Assembly: GCA_963703555.1 (NCBI GenBank) | Contig: CAVPEV010000047.1 | Span: 62,001-126,000, forward strand | Origin: CAVPEV01 sp963703555 | GTDB taxonomy: Bacteria; Actinomycetota; Actinomycetes; Actinomycetales; Cellulomonadaceae | DNA length: 64,000 nucleotides | Direction of reading: 5' to 3' | Shown here: one piece after another, positions 6,653 to 16,997 of the stretch | Numbering within the stretch: the first letter of the stretch is position 1 | Layout: each line of letters opens with the position of its first letter | Position numbers and translations under genes: made by a program | Notes under the pieces: model-generated | The model's input: only the letters and a program-made list of their open reading frames with translations | Database searches by the model: none | What the model was told of the DNA's origin: nothing

Positions 6653-8179
6653 TCAGCAGGTCAGACCCACGGCGGGGACCGTGCCGTCGAGGAGATAGGC
6701 GTCGACGGCGCCGTCCAGGCAGGTGTTGCCCCGCCCGTAGGCCGTGTGCCCCTCGCCGCGGTACGTGACGAGCACCCCGGAGGACAGGGTCTGCGCCAGC
6801 GACTGGGCCCAGGCGTACGGGGTCGCCGGGTCGTTCGTCGTCCCGATGACGAGGATCGGCGCCGCGCCCTGGGCGGAGTAGTCGGCCAGCCCCCCGACCT
6901 CGGGCACCGGCCAGTCGGCGCAGATCACCCCGCCGTAGGCGAACCATTCCCCGACGGTGGGTGCCACGGCCAGGATGGCCTCGGCCTGTACCCGCATCTC
7001 GGCAGGGTCGGCCGAGGAGCGGTCGTCGGCACAGCCGATGGCCCAGAACGCCTCGGTGGCGTTGGTGGCGAACGTGCCGTCGGTGTTGCGCTCGTAGTAG
7101 ACATCGGCCAGCCTCAGCAACTGAGACCCGTCGCGCTGGGTCAGCGCGGCCCGCAGCGCGGTGGTCAGGTACGGCCAGCTGCCCTGGTCGTAGAGGGCCA
7201 GCGCCACCCCGGCAAAGGCGAGCGTCCCGGTGAGCGGCCGGTCCGTCCCGGTGGGCAGGGGTGACGTCCGGGCGCCGTCCAGCAGGTGCGCGATCCGCGC
7301 CATGCCGTCGTCGACCGTGCCGGACAGCGGGCAGCTCCTACCCGCCTGACAGTCCGCCACGTAGGCCCGCAACGCGGACTCGAAGCCGGCGGCCTGCCCC
7401 GTGGCCAGCGCGTCCGCGCTGAGCGTCGGGTCCAGCGCGCCGTCCAGGACGAGGCGGCCGACCCGGTCGGGGAACAGCGCCGCGTAGGTGGCACCGAGCT
7501 GGGTGCCGTAGGAGTAGCCCAGGTACGTCAACGTCCGGTCACCCACGGCCGAGCGCAGCACGTCGAGGTCCTTGGCGGCGCTGACCGTGTCGACGTGGCC
7601 GAGCAGGGACCCGGTGCCGTCCAGGCACGCCGCCCCGAACGCGGCGTAGGCGGCCCGCGCCGCGGCGATGCCCGCGTCCGTGCCGTAGTCCTGGTCGGTG
7701 GAGATGAGCGCGTCGAGCCGGGCCGGGTCACCGCAGTCCACCGACGTGGAGTGCTGCACCCCGCGCGGGTCGAAGGCGACGACGTCGTAGGCCTTCGCCA
7801 CCTCGGCCGGCAGCCGGTTCAGCAGGCCGTTGGGGTCACCGAGGAAGTCCACCCCGGACGCGCCCGGGCCGCCGGGGTTGACGAACAGCGAGCCGACCGG
7901 GTCGCCCCCGGTGGCCGGCTGCCGGTTCAGCGCCACGGAGACGGCGGCACCGTCGGGATCGGCCCAGTCCAACGGAACCTCGGCCGTGGCGCACTGCAGC
8001 TTCCCGCACGTGGTCCAGTCCAGCTGCTGACCGGCGAACCGGTCGGCGCCGGTGGTCGCGGCCAGGCTCGGTGCCTGCGGCGTCCGCGTCGTCGGCTCCG
8101 CGGGGCCGCTGCACCCTGCCGCGACGAGGGTGCCGGCGAGCACGAGGGCGAAGGTCACGGTCCGGGTCCGGGCTGGCAC
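6653..8179 (-). CDS. Alpha/beta-hydrolase lipoprotein, TAP-like (tripeptidyl aminopeptidase-like)
   Basis: 508 residues from a GTG at 8179. A lipoprotein signal peptide ends in LVAAGC with the lipidated Cys at residue 23, so the enzyme is anchored outside the membrane. The hydrolase fold shows the oxyanion strand NPGGPGASG, the nucleophile elbow GYSYG, an Asp in VIGTTNDPATPY and the His in GEGHTAYG. The C-terminal part matches the TAP-like domain of Streptomyces tripeptidyl aminopeptidases and mycobacterial Hip1-type proteases. It probably trims exported peptides. Several Cys residues in the mature part suggest disulfides. It is transcribed alone after holB, with 187 bp between. Confidence 0.93.
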   Translation of the reverse strand: MPARTRTVTFALVLAGTLVAAGCSGPAEPTTRTPQAPSLAATTGADRFAGQQLDWTTCGKLQCATAEVPLDWADPDGAAVSVALNRQPATGGDPVGSLFVNPGGPGASGVDFLGDPNGLLNRLPAEVAKAYDVVAFDPRGVQHSTSVDCGDPARLDALISTDQDYGTDAGIAAARAAYAAFGAACLDGTGSLLGHVDTVSAAKDLDVLRSAVGDRTLTYLGYSYGTQLGATYAALFPDRVGRLVLDGALDPTLSADALATGQAAGFESALRAYVADCQAGRSCPLSGTVDDGMARIAHLLDGARTSPLPTGTDRPLTGTLAFAGVALALYDQGSWPYLTTALRAALTQRDGSQLLRLADVYYERNTDGTFATNATEAFWAIGCADDRSSADPAEMRVQAEAILAVAPTVGEWFAYGGVICADWPVPEVGGLADYSAQGAAPILVIGTTNDPATPYAWAQSLAQTLSSGVLVTYRGEGHTAYGRGNTCLDGAVDAYLLDGTVPAVGLTC

Positions 8180-8366
8180 CGGACCACCGTAACCGGAGCC
8201 GGGCGACGACGCGGCGCCGGCATCGCGCCGGAGGCCGAGGGACAGCAGGCTGCGGACGGGGTAGCTCGGAGGCCGGGGCGGGCAGGCCGGAGGAGGGCGG
8301 GCGGGAAAACCAGGGACCGGGGCCCGGAGCATGCGGGCCGCGGGCCGGGCTAGGTCCGGTTCACGG

Positions 8367-9506
8367 TCACGCTGCCTGCGGACGCAGGGCGATGACCATC
8401 GCCTCGACGGCCAGCAACGGCGCCACGTTGCCGGCCAGCCGGGTGCGGGCCTGCCCGATCGCGTCCATCCGGACGATGGTCTGCTCCGGGGTGGACTCCT
8501 GAGCCAACCGGTGCACGGTGTCCGCCAGGTCGACGTTGACCAGTTCGACCCCGGCGCGCAGCTGCACCACGACGACGTCCCGGTACAGCGACAGCAGATC
8601 CACCATCGCGCGGTCCAGGACGTCGCGCTGGGCGCGGGTCGCGCGGCGCTTCTGCTCCTCCTCCAGCTGACGGAGCTGCGCGCGCAGTGCTGGCGGGACG
8701 GCGGCGGAGCTCTCCGCCCCCAGGGCGCGCAGCAGCGCGGAGCGCTCGGCGGCGTCCCGCTCGGCGGTTGCCGCCCGCGCGTCCGCCTGCGCGGTCTCCA
8801 CCAGCTCGCCGGCGAGCAGCACGGCGTCCCCCACCCCGCGGACCCGTCCGGGCACGGACAGCACCTGGGCCCGCCGTTCGCGAGCCTGCGGGTCCAGGGC
8901 GAGCCGACGGGCCACCCCGACATGGCTCTGCGCGGCGCGCGCCGCCACCACGGCGACCTGCGGGTCCACCCCGTCCCGGCGCACCAGCAGGTCGGCGACG
9001 GCGTCCACCGGCGGGACGCGCAGCGCGACCGGGCGGGCGCGGGACCGCAGCGTGACGAGCACGTCCTGGGGGCTCGGCGCGCACAGCACCCACACGGTCC
9101 GCGGCGGCGGTTCCTCGATGGCCTTGAGCAGGACGTTGCCGCTGGTCTCGTTGAGTCGGTCGGCGTCCGCCATGACGATCACCCGCCAGCGCCCCTGGGA
9201 CGGGGCCCGCTGCGCCAGCCCGACCAGCGGGCGCACGGTGTCCGCCCGGATCACCACCCCCTCCGTGGACACGAAGGTCACGTCCGGGTGGCTGCCGGCG
9301 AGCACGGTGGCGCAGGCGTGGCTCGCCGGGTCGCCGCTCGGGTCCTGCAGAGCCGCGGCGAACGCCCGCGCGGCCACGGACCGGCCCGAGCCGGGTGGAC
9401 CGGTGAGCAGCCACGCGTGGGTCATCCGGCCGGGGTCCTCCGCCGCAGCCCGGAGCACGGCCACCGCCGGCTCCTGCCCGACGACCTCGTCCCAGACGCT
9501 GCTCAC
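8367..9506 (-). CDS. holB: DNA polymerase III delta' subunit
   Basis: 379 residues. It is a subunit of the clamp loader that opens the beta sliding clamp. The N-terminal AAA+ domain starts VWDEVVGQEPAVAVL. Its P-loop reads GPPGSGRS, with Arg where ATP-binding members have Lys, as is common for delta', which does not hydrolyse ATP. The DNETSGNVLLKAIEEPP-like segment (RLNETSGNVLLKAIEEPP) is characteristic. The SRC sensor is altered to SRA. The GTG start at 9506 overlaps the tmk stop by four bases (GTGA), so translation is probably coupled to tmk. This tmk-holB order behind topA is typical of actinobacteria. Confidence 0.93.
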   Translation of the reverse strand: MSSVWDEVVGQEPAVAVLRAAAEDPGRMTHAWLLTGPPGSGRSVAARAFAAALQDPSGDPASHACATVLAGSHPDVTFVSTEGVVIRADTVRPLVGLAQRAPSQGRWRVIVMADADRLNETSGNVLLKAIEEPPPRTVWVLCAPSPQDVLVTLRSRARPVALRVPPVDAVADLLVRRDGVDPQVAVVAARAAQSHVGVARRLALDPQARERRAQVLSVPGRVRGVGDAVLLAGELVETAQADARAATAERDAAERSALLRALGAESSAAVPPALRAQLRQLEEEQKRRATRAQRDVLDRAMVDLLSLYRDVVVVQLRAGVELVNVDLADTVHRLAQESTPEQTIVRMDAIGQARTRLAGNVAPLLAVEAMVIALRPQAA

Positions 9507-10210
9507 GGCGTGCCGCCGGCGCCCGGCCCGACCCGGGCGTCCGTCGGGCCGGCGGGACCGGTCCCGTCCCCGGCGTCCGCGCCGACCGGCACCCCGACCA
9601 GCGGGCCCACCCGACGCCGGACGGCCTCGGCCAGCTCCGCCACCGGCCGGCTCGCGTCCAGCACGAGCCAGCGGCCTGGGTCCCCCGCGGCGCGCTCCAG
9701 GTACGCCTGCCTGGTGCGCCGGTGGAACTCCTCCCCGGCCCGTTCCAGCCGGTCCGGGTCGCCGGTCAGCCGGGCCCGGCCGGCGGCGGGGTCCACGTCG
9801 AGCAGGACGGTGACCGCAGGCAGCAGCCCACGGGTCGCCCACAGGGACAGGCGCTCCACGTCCTCGGCGCCGAGGTCGCGTCCGCTGCCCTGGTACGCCA
9901 CCGAGGAGTCCAGGTACCGATCGGTCACGACGACGGCACCGCGCGCCAGCGCCGGACGCACCACCGTCGCCACGTGGTGGGCACGGTCGGCCGCGTACAG
10001 CAGCGCCTCGGTGCGGTCGTCCACGTGGTCGCCGTGCAGGAGCAGCTCGCGCAGCTCGCGTCCCAGCGGAGTGCCCCCCGGCTCCCGGGTCAGCACGACC
10101 TCCCGGCCGTGCCGGCCCAGCCAGCCGGCGAGCTGGCGCGCCTGCGTCGACTTGCCCGCGCCGTCACCACCCTCGAAGGACACGAACAGGCCGGTGCGCA
10201 CGGCGGTCAC
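9503..10210 (-). CDS. tmk: Thymidylate kinase (dTMP kinase)
   Basis: 235 residues from a GTG at 10210. It converts dTMP to dTDP. The P-loop FEGGDGAGKST is near residues 9-19, followed by TREPGGTPLG (DRX-like TMP-binding segment) and DRYLDSSVAYQGSGR, the lid/DRY region of the family. A second GTG at 10201 or an ATG-type start at 10264 are possible, since no clear ribosome binding site distinguishes them. The C-terminal 30 residues are Gly/Pro/Ala-rich and probably disordered. It overlaps holB by four bases. Confidence 0.94.
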   Translation of the reverse strand: MTAVRTGLFVSFEGGDGAGKSTQARQLAGWLGRHGREVVLTREPGGTPLGRELRELLLHGDHVDDRTEALLYAADRAHHVATVVRPALARGAVVVTDRYLDSSVAYQGSGRDLGAEDVERLSLWATRGLLPAVTVLLDVDPAAGRARLTGDPDRLERAGEEFHRRTRQAYLERAAGDPGRWLVLDASRPVAELAEAVRRRVGPLVGVPVGADAGDGTGPAGPTDARVGPGAGGTP

Positions 10211-10288
10211 GGTACCGGCAGTCGCCGACACCCGACCGCCCGGCCGCCGCACCGCGGCACCCACACCGCGCGCCCCGGCCCCGCCCGC

Positions 10289-11293
10289 TCACTCCCCCGG
10301 GTACCGCAGGCCGATCTGCGCGCGCGCCGCGTCCAGGGTGTGCAGCACGTCCAGCGTGGCCTGCCACGGCATCCGTGGACTCTGCGTGTCCCCGGCGGCG
10401 ACCCGCCGGGCGACCTCGGCGGCCTCGTACTGCAGCCCGCCGTCGATCGGCTGGTCGAACGTCCACGATCGCCCGTCCCGGCGCTGCACCCGGAACGACG
10501 TCGGGGCGTAGAAGCTGCCGGCCAGGTGCGCGTAGCCCTCGGTGCCGGAGATCTTCGCCGTCGTCGGCGTCTGGGCCCACAGCGTCGTGGACAGCGTGGC
10601 CTGCGCCCTCTCCCCGTAACCGAGCACGACGGAGACCTGGCCGTCGACCCCGGTCCGGGTCAGCGACCCCACCGCGGTCACCCGGTCAGGCACGCCGAGG
10701 ATGTCGTGGGCGAAGGACACCGGGTACACACCCAGGTCCAGCAGCGCCCCACCGGCCAGCGCGGGGTTGAACAGCCGGTGCTGCGGGTCGACGGCGAACC
10801 ACTGGCCGTGGTCTGCGGCAACGTTCACCACCTCGCCGAGCTCCCCGGCGTCGATCACGTCGTGCAGGGCGGCGACGTGCGGCAAGAAGCGCGTCCACAT
10901 CGCCTCCATGACGAACACCCCCCGGGCCCGGGCAGCGGCGAACACCTCCTCGGCCTCCGCGGCGTTGCGGGTGAACGACTTCTCCACGAGCACGTGCTTG
11001 CCCGCCGCGATGGCCAGCAGCGCGTGCGCGCGGTGCTCGGAGTGCGGCGTGGCCACGTAGACGGCATCGACGTGCGGGTCCTCCACCAGGTCGCTGTAGC
11101 GCGCGTGGGTCGTGGGGATGGCGTGCGCCGTGGCGAACCGTTCCGCCCGGTCCCGGTTGCGTGACCCGACGGCGACGAGCTGGGCACGGGTGTGCCGGTC
11201 GACCGCCTGGGCGAAGGTGGCCGCGATCCCGCCGGCGCCGAGGATCCCCCAGCGGATCGGCGGGGCGGTGCGGGGATCCTCGGTGCGTGCCAT
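10289..11293 (-). CDS. Gfo/Idh/MocA family NAD(P)-dependent oxidoreductase
   Basis: 334 residues. The N-terminal Rossmann fold begins IRWGILGAGGIAATFAQAV. The family EKP motif appears as GKHVLVEKSFTRN near residue 100, with the catalytic-region segment EAMWTRFLPH near 130. The C-terminal alpha/beta domain contains GGALLDLGVYPV. Sequence style is closest to the dihydrodiol/xylose dehydrogenase-like branch, which oxidises sugars or cyclic diols, but the substrate is unknown. ATG 11293 was preferred over a start nine codons upstream. It is monocistronic and cytosolic. Confidence 0.92.
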   Translation of the reverse strand: MARTEDPRTAPPIRWGILGAGGIAATFAQAVDRHTRAQLVAVGSRNRDRAERFATAHAIPTTHARYSDLVEDPHVDAVYVATPHSEHRAHALLAIAAGKHVLVEKSFTRNAAEAEEVFAAARARGVFVMEAMWTRFLPHVAALHDVIDAGELGEVVNVAADHGQWFAVDPQHRLFNPALAGGALLDLGVYPVSFAHDILGVPDRVTAVGSLTRTGVDGQVSVVLGYGERAQATLSTTLWAQTPTTAKISGTEGYAHLAGSFYAPTSFRVQRRDGRSWTFDQPIDGGLQYEAAEVARRVAAGDTQSPRMPWQATLDVLHTLDAARAQIGLRYPGE

Positions 11294-11336
11294 GGCGCCC
11301 AACCTAGCCCGGCCGGGCGGACCCGGGCGGACCCGA

Positions 11337-13094
11337 TCAGGACCCGTCGCGCGGCGTGGACCCCTCGCGTGGCTTGTCGCCCAGGTGGAGGCGCCCCTCC
11401 AGGGCGAGCAGCTCGTCGCGGACCGTGCGGCGCAGCACCTTGCCCAACTGGGAGCGGGGCAGCTCCTCGAGCACCGCGATCCGCCGCGGGATCGCGTAGT
11501 GGGACAGCGTCTCGTGGGCCCATCGCCGCACGCCCTCGAGGTCCACGTTCACCCCTGGCTCCAGGACGAGGGCAGCGACGACGCTCTCCCCGCGCGCTTC
11601 GTCGGGCATGCCGACGACCGCCACGTCGATGACCCCCGGCATGGACGCCAGCGCCTTCTCCACCTGCGAGGGGTAGATGTTGAACCCGCCGGAGATGATG
11701 AGCTCCTTGCGGCGGTCGGCCAGCACGACGAACCCGTCGGGCTCGCGCCGGACCAGGTCCCCGGTTCGCAGCCAGCCGTCGCCGACCAGCACCTCGGCGG
11801 TCTCCGCCGGGTCGCCGTCGTAGCCGTCGAAGACCTGCGGACCGCGCACCAGCAGCTCGCCGACGGTTCCCTCGGGCACGTCCGTGGTCACGTCCTCGGG
11901 ATCGACGATCCGGACCTCGGTGGAGGGGAACGGCAGCCCCAGGGTGCCCGGGCGGCGGGCGGGACCCATCGGGTTGCCCAGGACGATCGGGGAGCACTCG
12001 GTCATCCCGTAGCCCTCGATGATCAGGCCGCCGGTGACCTCCTCCCAGCGTCGGGCGACGTCGGGGTCCAGCGCCATCGCCCCGGAGATGGCGTACCGGA
12101 TCGAGGTCAGGTCCCGGTGCCGCTCCCGGGCTGCGGCCGCCAGCCGGTCGAACATCGGCGGCACACCGGGGAAGAAGGTGGCCGGCTGCCGGCGCATGGC
12201 GGCCAGGACCATGTCGACGTCGAACCGCGGCAGCACCACCTGGGTCGCGCCGAGCCGGACCGCAGTGGTCAGCGACAGGGTCAGCCCGAAGGCGTGGAAG
12301 AACGGCAGCACCGCGTAGAACGTCTCGTGGCCCGGCCGCAGCCCGGGCACCCAGGCCTCCGCCTGGACGACGTTGGCCATGAGGTTGCGGTGGCTGAGCC
12401 GCACCGCCTTCGGGGTCCCGGTGGTCCCCCCGGTGTGCAGCAGGACGGCCAGGTCGGTCGGTGCGGGACCGGGGTGGTCCGCCGGCAGCGACGGCGCCGC
12501 CCGGACGCCGGCATCCCAGCTGTGCGTGCCCGCCGGCACCGGACCGCGCAGCACCTCCAGCTGGCGGCGCGCGGCTCGCACCGGCAGGCGCAGCAGGAAC
12601 CGTGAGCGGCGGGGCAGGGCACGCGTGAGGTCGACGGTGAGGACCAGTCGGCCGCCGAGGTCGCCACCGGGCGCCACGGCGTCGACCGCCTTCTCCCAGC
12701 AGATCACCACGTGGCCGCCGTGCGCGGCGAGCTGCGCCTGCAGCTCGGCGGGCGGGGAGAGCGGGTTGTGCTCGACGACGACCGCACCCAGCCGGAGGAT
12801 CGCGTAGCAGGCGACCACGTGCTGGGGGCAGTTCGGCAGCACCACGCACACGCGGTCCCCGGCCCGCACCCCGGCCCGGGCGAGGGCGCCTGCCGCCCGG
12901 TCGACCTGGCCGGCGAGCTCCCGGTAGGAGGTCCGTGCTCCCAGGAAGTCCAGCGCGCGGTGGTCGCCGTACCGGGCCGCCGCCTGCCGGAGCAGATCGG
13001 GGACGGTCTCGTCGGGGACCTCGACGTCCCGCGGCACGGCGCCCCGGGGATCCTCCGCCGGGTGCTCCCCCACGGATGGGGCGGACGTGCTCAT
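11337..13094 (-). CDS. Long-chain fatty-acid--CoA ligase / AMP-dependent synthetase
   Basis: 585 residues. It is an adenylate-forming enzyme that probably activates fatty acids to acyl-CoA. The ATP-binding P-loop LLHTGGTTGTPK is near residue 210. A5 is YGMTEC near 350, the hinge region RTGDLVRR is near 440, and the C-terminal catalytic Lys is within RSQLGKVLRR near 558. No signal peptide is visible. The ATG at 13094 is preceded by AAGGAAG at a slightly long spacing. It is transcribed alone between topA and the oxidoreductase gene. Chain-length preference cannot be read. Confidence 0.92.
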   Translation of the reverse strand: MSTSAPSVGEHPAEDPRGAVPRDVEVPDETVPDLLRQAAARYGDHRALDFLGARTSYRELAGQVDRAAGALARAGVRAGDRVCVVLPNCPQHVVACYAILRLGAVVVEHNPLSPPAELQAQLAAHGGHVVICWEKAVDAVAPGGDLGGRLVLTVDLTRALPRRSRFLLRLPVRAARRQLEVLRGPVPAGTHSWDAGVRAAPSLPADHPGPAPTDLAVLLHTGGTTGTPKAVRLSHRNLMANVVQAEAWVPGLRPGHETFYAVLPFFHAFGLTLSLTTAVRLGATQVVLPRFDVDMVLAAMRRQPATFFPGVPPMFDRLAAAARERHRDLTSIRYAISGAMALDPDVARRWEEVTGGLIIEGYGMTECSPIVLGNPMGPARRPGTLGLPFPSTEVRIVDPEDVTTDVPEGTVGELLVRGPQVFDGYDGDPAETAEVLVGDGWLRTGDLVRREPDGFVVLADRRKELIISGGFNIYPSQVEKALASMPGVIDVAVVGMPDEARGESVVAALVLEPGVNVDLEGVRRWAHETLSHYAIPRRIAVLEELPRSQLGKVLRRTVRDELLALEGRLHLGDKPREGSTPRDGS

Positions 13095-13200
13095 GGGCGA
13101 CACTGCTTCCTTGGCGCAGTCGCGGCAGGAGGTCCGCCGCCGACGCACCCCAGCCTACCTACGCCACCGTAGGTAGGCCCCCCCGGGGCCGAGATCGCGG

Positions 13201-15965
13201 TCAGGACCGCGACGACGTCTTGGCACGCGAGCGCGGCGCACCGGCCCGGCCCCGGGGCCGGGCCGGGCCCTTGGCGCGCTTCTCGGCGAGCAGCTGGGCC
13301 GCTCGCTCGATCGAGACCGTGGCGACGTCGTCCTCGGCCCGCAGGGTGGCGTTCGTCTCCCCGTCGGTCACGTACGGGCCGAACCGGCCGTCCTTGACCA
13401 CCACGGGCTTGCCCGAGGCGGGGTCCGCGCCGAGCTCGCGCAGCGGCGGCGCGCCGGCGGCCCGTGGTCCCCGGCCGCGCTTGGGCTGCGCGTACAGGGC
13501 CAGCGCCTCGTCGAGCGTGATGTCGAAGATCGACTCCTCGCTCGGCAGCGAGCGGGAGTCGGTGCCCTTCCTCAGGTACGGACCGTACCGGCCGTTCTGG
13601 GCGGTGATCTGTTCGCCGGTGGCCGGGTCGGTCCCCACGACGCGGGGCAGCGACAGCAGCCGCAGCGCGTCGTGGAGGGTCACCGACTGCACCGTCATGG
13701 CGGAGAGCAGCGAGGCGGTGCGCGGCTTCGGCATGGCGGCCAGCGCCTTCTTGCGCGCCGCCGCCGACAGTCCGGGGTCGACGGCCGGCTCGGGGAGCAG
13801 CTCGGTGACGTACGGCCCGTAACGCCCGGTGCGCGCCACGATCCGGTGCCCGGTGGCCGGGTCGGTCCCCAGCTCGACGTCACCGTCCGGCTGCGCCGCG
13901 AGCAGCTCACGGGCCTTGTCGACGGTGAGCTCGTCGGGAGCCAGGTCCTCGGGGACCGACGCCCGCCGGGGCGCGTCCTCCCCCGGGGCGGGCGGCGCCT
14001 CCAGGTACGGCCCGTATCGCCCGACCCGCAGGGTGATCCCGTCGCCGATGTCGATGGAGTTGACCTGCCGGGCGTCGATCTCCCCCAGGCTGGCGACCAG
14101 GTCGCGCAGGCCCTCGCCGTGGTCGCCGACGGTGGTGCGGTCCCCGGTGCCCGTGCCGTCGCGCGTCCCCTCGTAGAACCGGGTCAGCCAGGCCACCCGG
14201 TCCTCCCGACCGGCTGCGATGCGGTCGAGGTCCTCCTCCATGGCGGCGGTGAAGTCGTAGTCGACCAGCCGCTGGAGGTTCTCCTCGAGCAGCCGGGTCA
14301 CCGCGAAGGCCAGCCAGGTCGGCACCAGGGCCTGGCCCCGGCTGGTCACGTACCCGCGGTCCTGGATGACGGAGATGGTCGCCGCATACGTCGACGGGCG
14401 GCCGATCCCCCGCTCCTCCAGCGCCTTGACCAGGCTCGCCTCGGTGTAGCGCGGCGGCGCGGACGTTCGGTGGCCCTCCGGCTGCAGGTCCTGCGCGGTC
14501 ACCGGGTCGTCGGCCGCCAGCACCGGCAGGCGGGTGTCCGCGCCGTCCTGGCGGCGGACGTCCTGCGCGTAGCGGTCGACGTCGTGACCCTCCTCGTAGG
14601 CGGCGAGGAAGCCGCGGAACGTGATCACGGTGCCACTGGCCGCGAACGCGGCCTCGACGGGCGCGTCGGCCCCGTCCGGACGCGCCGTGGCCGTCAGCCG
14701 CACCGAGGCCGTCGAGCCCCGCGCATCGGCCATCTGGGACGCGACGGTGCGCTTCCAGATGAGCTCGTACAGCCGGAAGTCGTTGCCCGACAGCTCCCGG
14801 GCCACCTGGGCGGGGGTGCGGAAGTGGTCCCCGGCCGGCCGGATCGCCTCGTGCGCCTCCTGGGCGCCCTTGCTCTTCGCCGCGTAGACCCGCGGCGTGT
14901 CGGGGACGTACTCCGGGCCGTACAGGTCGGCGGCCTGACGGCGGGCGGCGTCGACGGCCTGGCTGCTCAGCACCGGCGAGTCGGTGCGCATGTACGTGAT
15001 GTAGCCGTTCTCGTACAACGACTGCGCCACCCGCATGGTCTGCCGGGCGGTCATCCGCAGCTTGCGGCCGGCCTCCTGCTGCACCGTGGAGGTCGTGAAC
15101 GGGGCGGCCGGGCGCCGGGAGTAAGGCTTGGTGTCCACCGAACGGACCCGGAAGTCCGCCAGGGCCAGCACGTCGGCCCAGGCGCGAGCCCCGGCCTCGT
15201 CCAGCACGACGACCCCGGTGCTACGCACCGCGCCACGATCGTCGAAGTCCCGACCCGACGCCACCCGCTGCTCGCCCAGCTGGACGAGCCGGGCCGTGAA
15301 CGGTTCGCCCGCCCCGTCGGTCCGGCGGAACGCACCCGTGACGTCCCAGTAGTCCGCTGCGCCGGAACGCCATCCGCTCGCGCTCGCGCTCGACGACGAT
15401 CCGGGTCGCCACCGACTGCACGCGGCCGGCCGACAGGCCCTGCCGGACCTTGCGCCAGAGCACCGGCGCTGACCTCGTAGCCGTACAGCCGGTCGAGGAT
15501 GCGGCGGGTCTCCTGGGCGTCGACGAGGTGCTGGTCGAGGTCCCGGGTGGCACTCAGCGCGCGATGGATCGCCTCGCGGCGTGATCTCGTGGAACACCAT
15601 CCGCTTGACGGGGACCTTGGGCTTGAGCTCGTCGAGCAGGTGCCAGGCGATCGCCTCGCCCTCGCGGTCCTCGTCGGTGGCGAGGTAGAGCTCGTCGGCA
15701 CCCTTGAGCAGCCCGCCTGCAGCTCGGCGACCTTCTTCTTCTTGTCGGGGTCGACGACGTAGTAGGGCGGGAAGCCGTGCTCGACGTCGACGGCGAACTT
15801 GCCGAACGGACCCTTCTTCAGGTCCGCCGGCAGCTCGCTGGGCTGCGGGAGGTCCCGGATGTGGCCGACGCTGGCCTCGACGTCGAAGTCGTCGCCGAGG
15901 TAGCCGGCGATGGTCCGGGCCTTCGCGGGCGACTCGACGATGACGAGCTTGCGACCAGACGACAT
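13201..15965 (-). pseudogene. topA: DNA topoisomerase I, reading frame broken by four frameshifts
   Basis: It relaxes negative supercoils by single-strand passage and is normally essential. The start (MSSGRKLVIVESPAKA) at ATG 15965 and a Toprim motif (ATDEDREGEAIAW) are clear. The active-site Tyr lies in GYITYMRTDS, and the C-terminus carries four GRYGPY-type repeats plus a basic tail. Between about 15720 and 15350 the frame changes four times. One base appears missing near 15717 (after VAELQAG), and one extra base appears near 15585 (HEIT/REAIHRAL), 15470 (YEVS/PVLWRKV) and 15358 (AFR/AADYWDV). Every segment is well conserved on both sides of each shift. This could be sequencing error or real damage. 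Net shift is +2, so no single frame spans the gene. Confidence 0.9.
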
Positions 15966-16022
15966 ACGTTCCTGCTTCCTGTGGGGCCGTTCGTGGCCTG
16001 GTGGGGAACTGTACGACCCCGG

Positions 16023-16922
16023 TCAAACCGTCGCGGTCCGCCCGCCGGGCCTGCGCCCGCGGCCGGCGGCGGCCCGACGGGCCGAACCGACACCCATCAG
16101 CAGGGGCAGTGCCGCCGCGCAGCACGTCGCGGCCACGACGGCCCCGGCACCTCCGCCGTAGGCGATGAGCAGGCCGGCCCGGGTCGCGAACGGGTCCGCC
16201 GACTGCAGGGTGACGGCGAGGGCCGCGGCCGCCGGCACGGCCGCGACGGCGCCGGTTCCCAGCAGCATCCCCGCGCCGACGCGGCCCGTCGAGCGCTCGC
16301 CGGGGACCGGGCGGACCACCGGCAGCAGAGCGGCGACCCCGACCCAGGCGAGCACGACGAGCACCGCCGCGATCGCGTCGCTCGGTCGGTGCCACTGGCC
16401 TACCAGCGTCGACACGCCGGTGGCCGCCGTGTAGGCGGCGCCCACCCAGGCCGCTGCGGGGCGGGCGCGCGGCGGGACCACGAGCACGAGCGCGGCAGCG
16501 GCCGACGCGGCCGCCGTCGTGTGGCCGCTGGGCAAGGTGTTCGCGCTCGAGCCGATCCCCAGCCCGAACGACGGCCGGTCCAGCACGGTGTGCTTGAGCA
16601 GCTGCGTCGTGAGGTTCGCGCCCCCCATCAGCACGCCCACCTGGACGGCCAGCAGCCAGCGCCGCCGCGCCGCCGCGACCAGCACCGCAGCCAGCAGCAC
16701 AGCGGCCAGGAAGCCGACCGAGACGACCTCCAGCACGGGCTCGGCCAACCGCCACAGCTCGTTGCGGCCGTACGCCGCACCGGACAGCGCCGCGGCGTCG
16801 GCCCGCTGGCCCGGAAACGTCGTGACGAAGGCCCACCAGGCCACCAGGACGCCGGCTGCCCCCAGGCCGACCAGGGTCAGCGGGCCGGTCGGTGCATGCT
16901 GCACGGCGGTGCGGTCGCTCAC
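16023..16922 (-). CDS. PAP2-family phosphatase, membrane protein
   Basis: 299 residues, GTG start at 16922. It is an integral membrane protein with about seven hydrophobic segments. The three PAP2 phosphatase motifs are all present: KHTVLDRP near 110 (KxxxxxxRP type), NTLPSGHT near 127 (PSGH), and QWHRPSDAI near 175 (SRxxxxxHxxxD equivalent). The family dephosphorylates lipid phosphates such as phosphatidate or undecaprenyl pyrophosphate on the outer face. The C-terminal two or three segments extend beyond the core domain, followed by a basic tail. It lies in a lipid-type neighbourhood with a PlsY-like protein and a serine hydrolase. Confidence 0.9.
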   Translation of the reverse strand: MSDRTAVQHAPTGPLTLVGLGAAGVLVAWWAFVTTFPGQRADAAALSGAAYGRNELWRLAEPVLEVVSVGFLAAVLLAAVLVAAARRRWLLAVQVGVLMGGANLTTQLLKHTVLDRPSFGLGIGSSANTLPSGHTTAAASAAAALVLVVPPRARPAAAWVGAAYTAATGVSTLVGQWHRPSDAIAAVLVVLAWVGVAALLPVVRPVPGERSTGRVGAGMLLGTGAVAAVPAAAALAVTLQSADPFATRAGLLIAYGGGAGAVVAATCCAAALPLLMGVGSARRAAAGRGRRPGGRTATV

Positions 16923-16997
16923 CGGTCCACCGTAGGCGGACGGACCGCGGCCGCCGGCACGGGTCGCCCTGCGCGGGCGGGTCGGCTGCTGCCCGGG

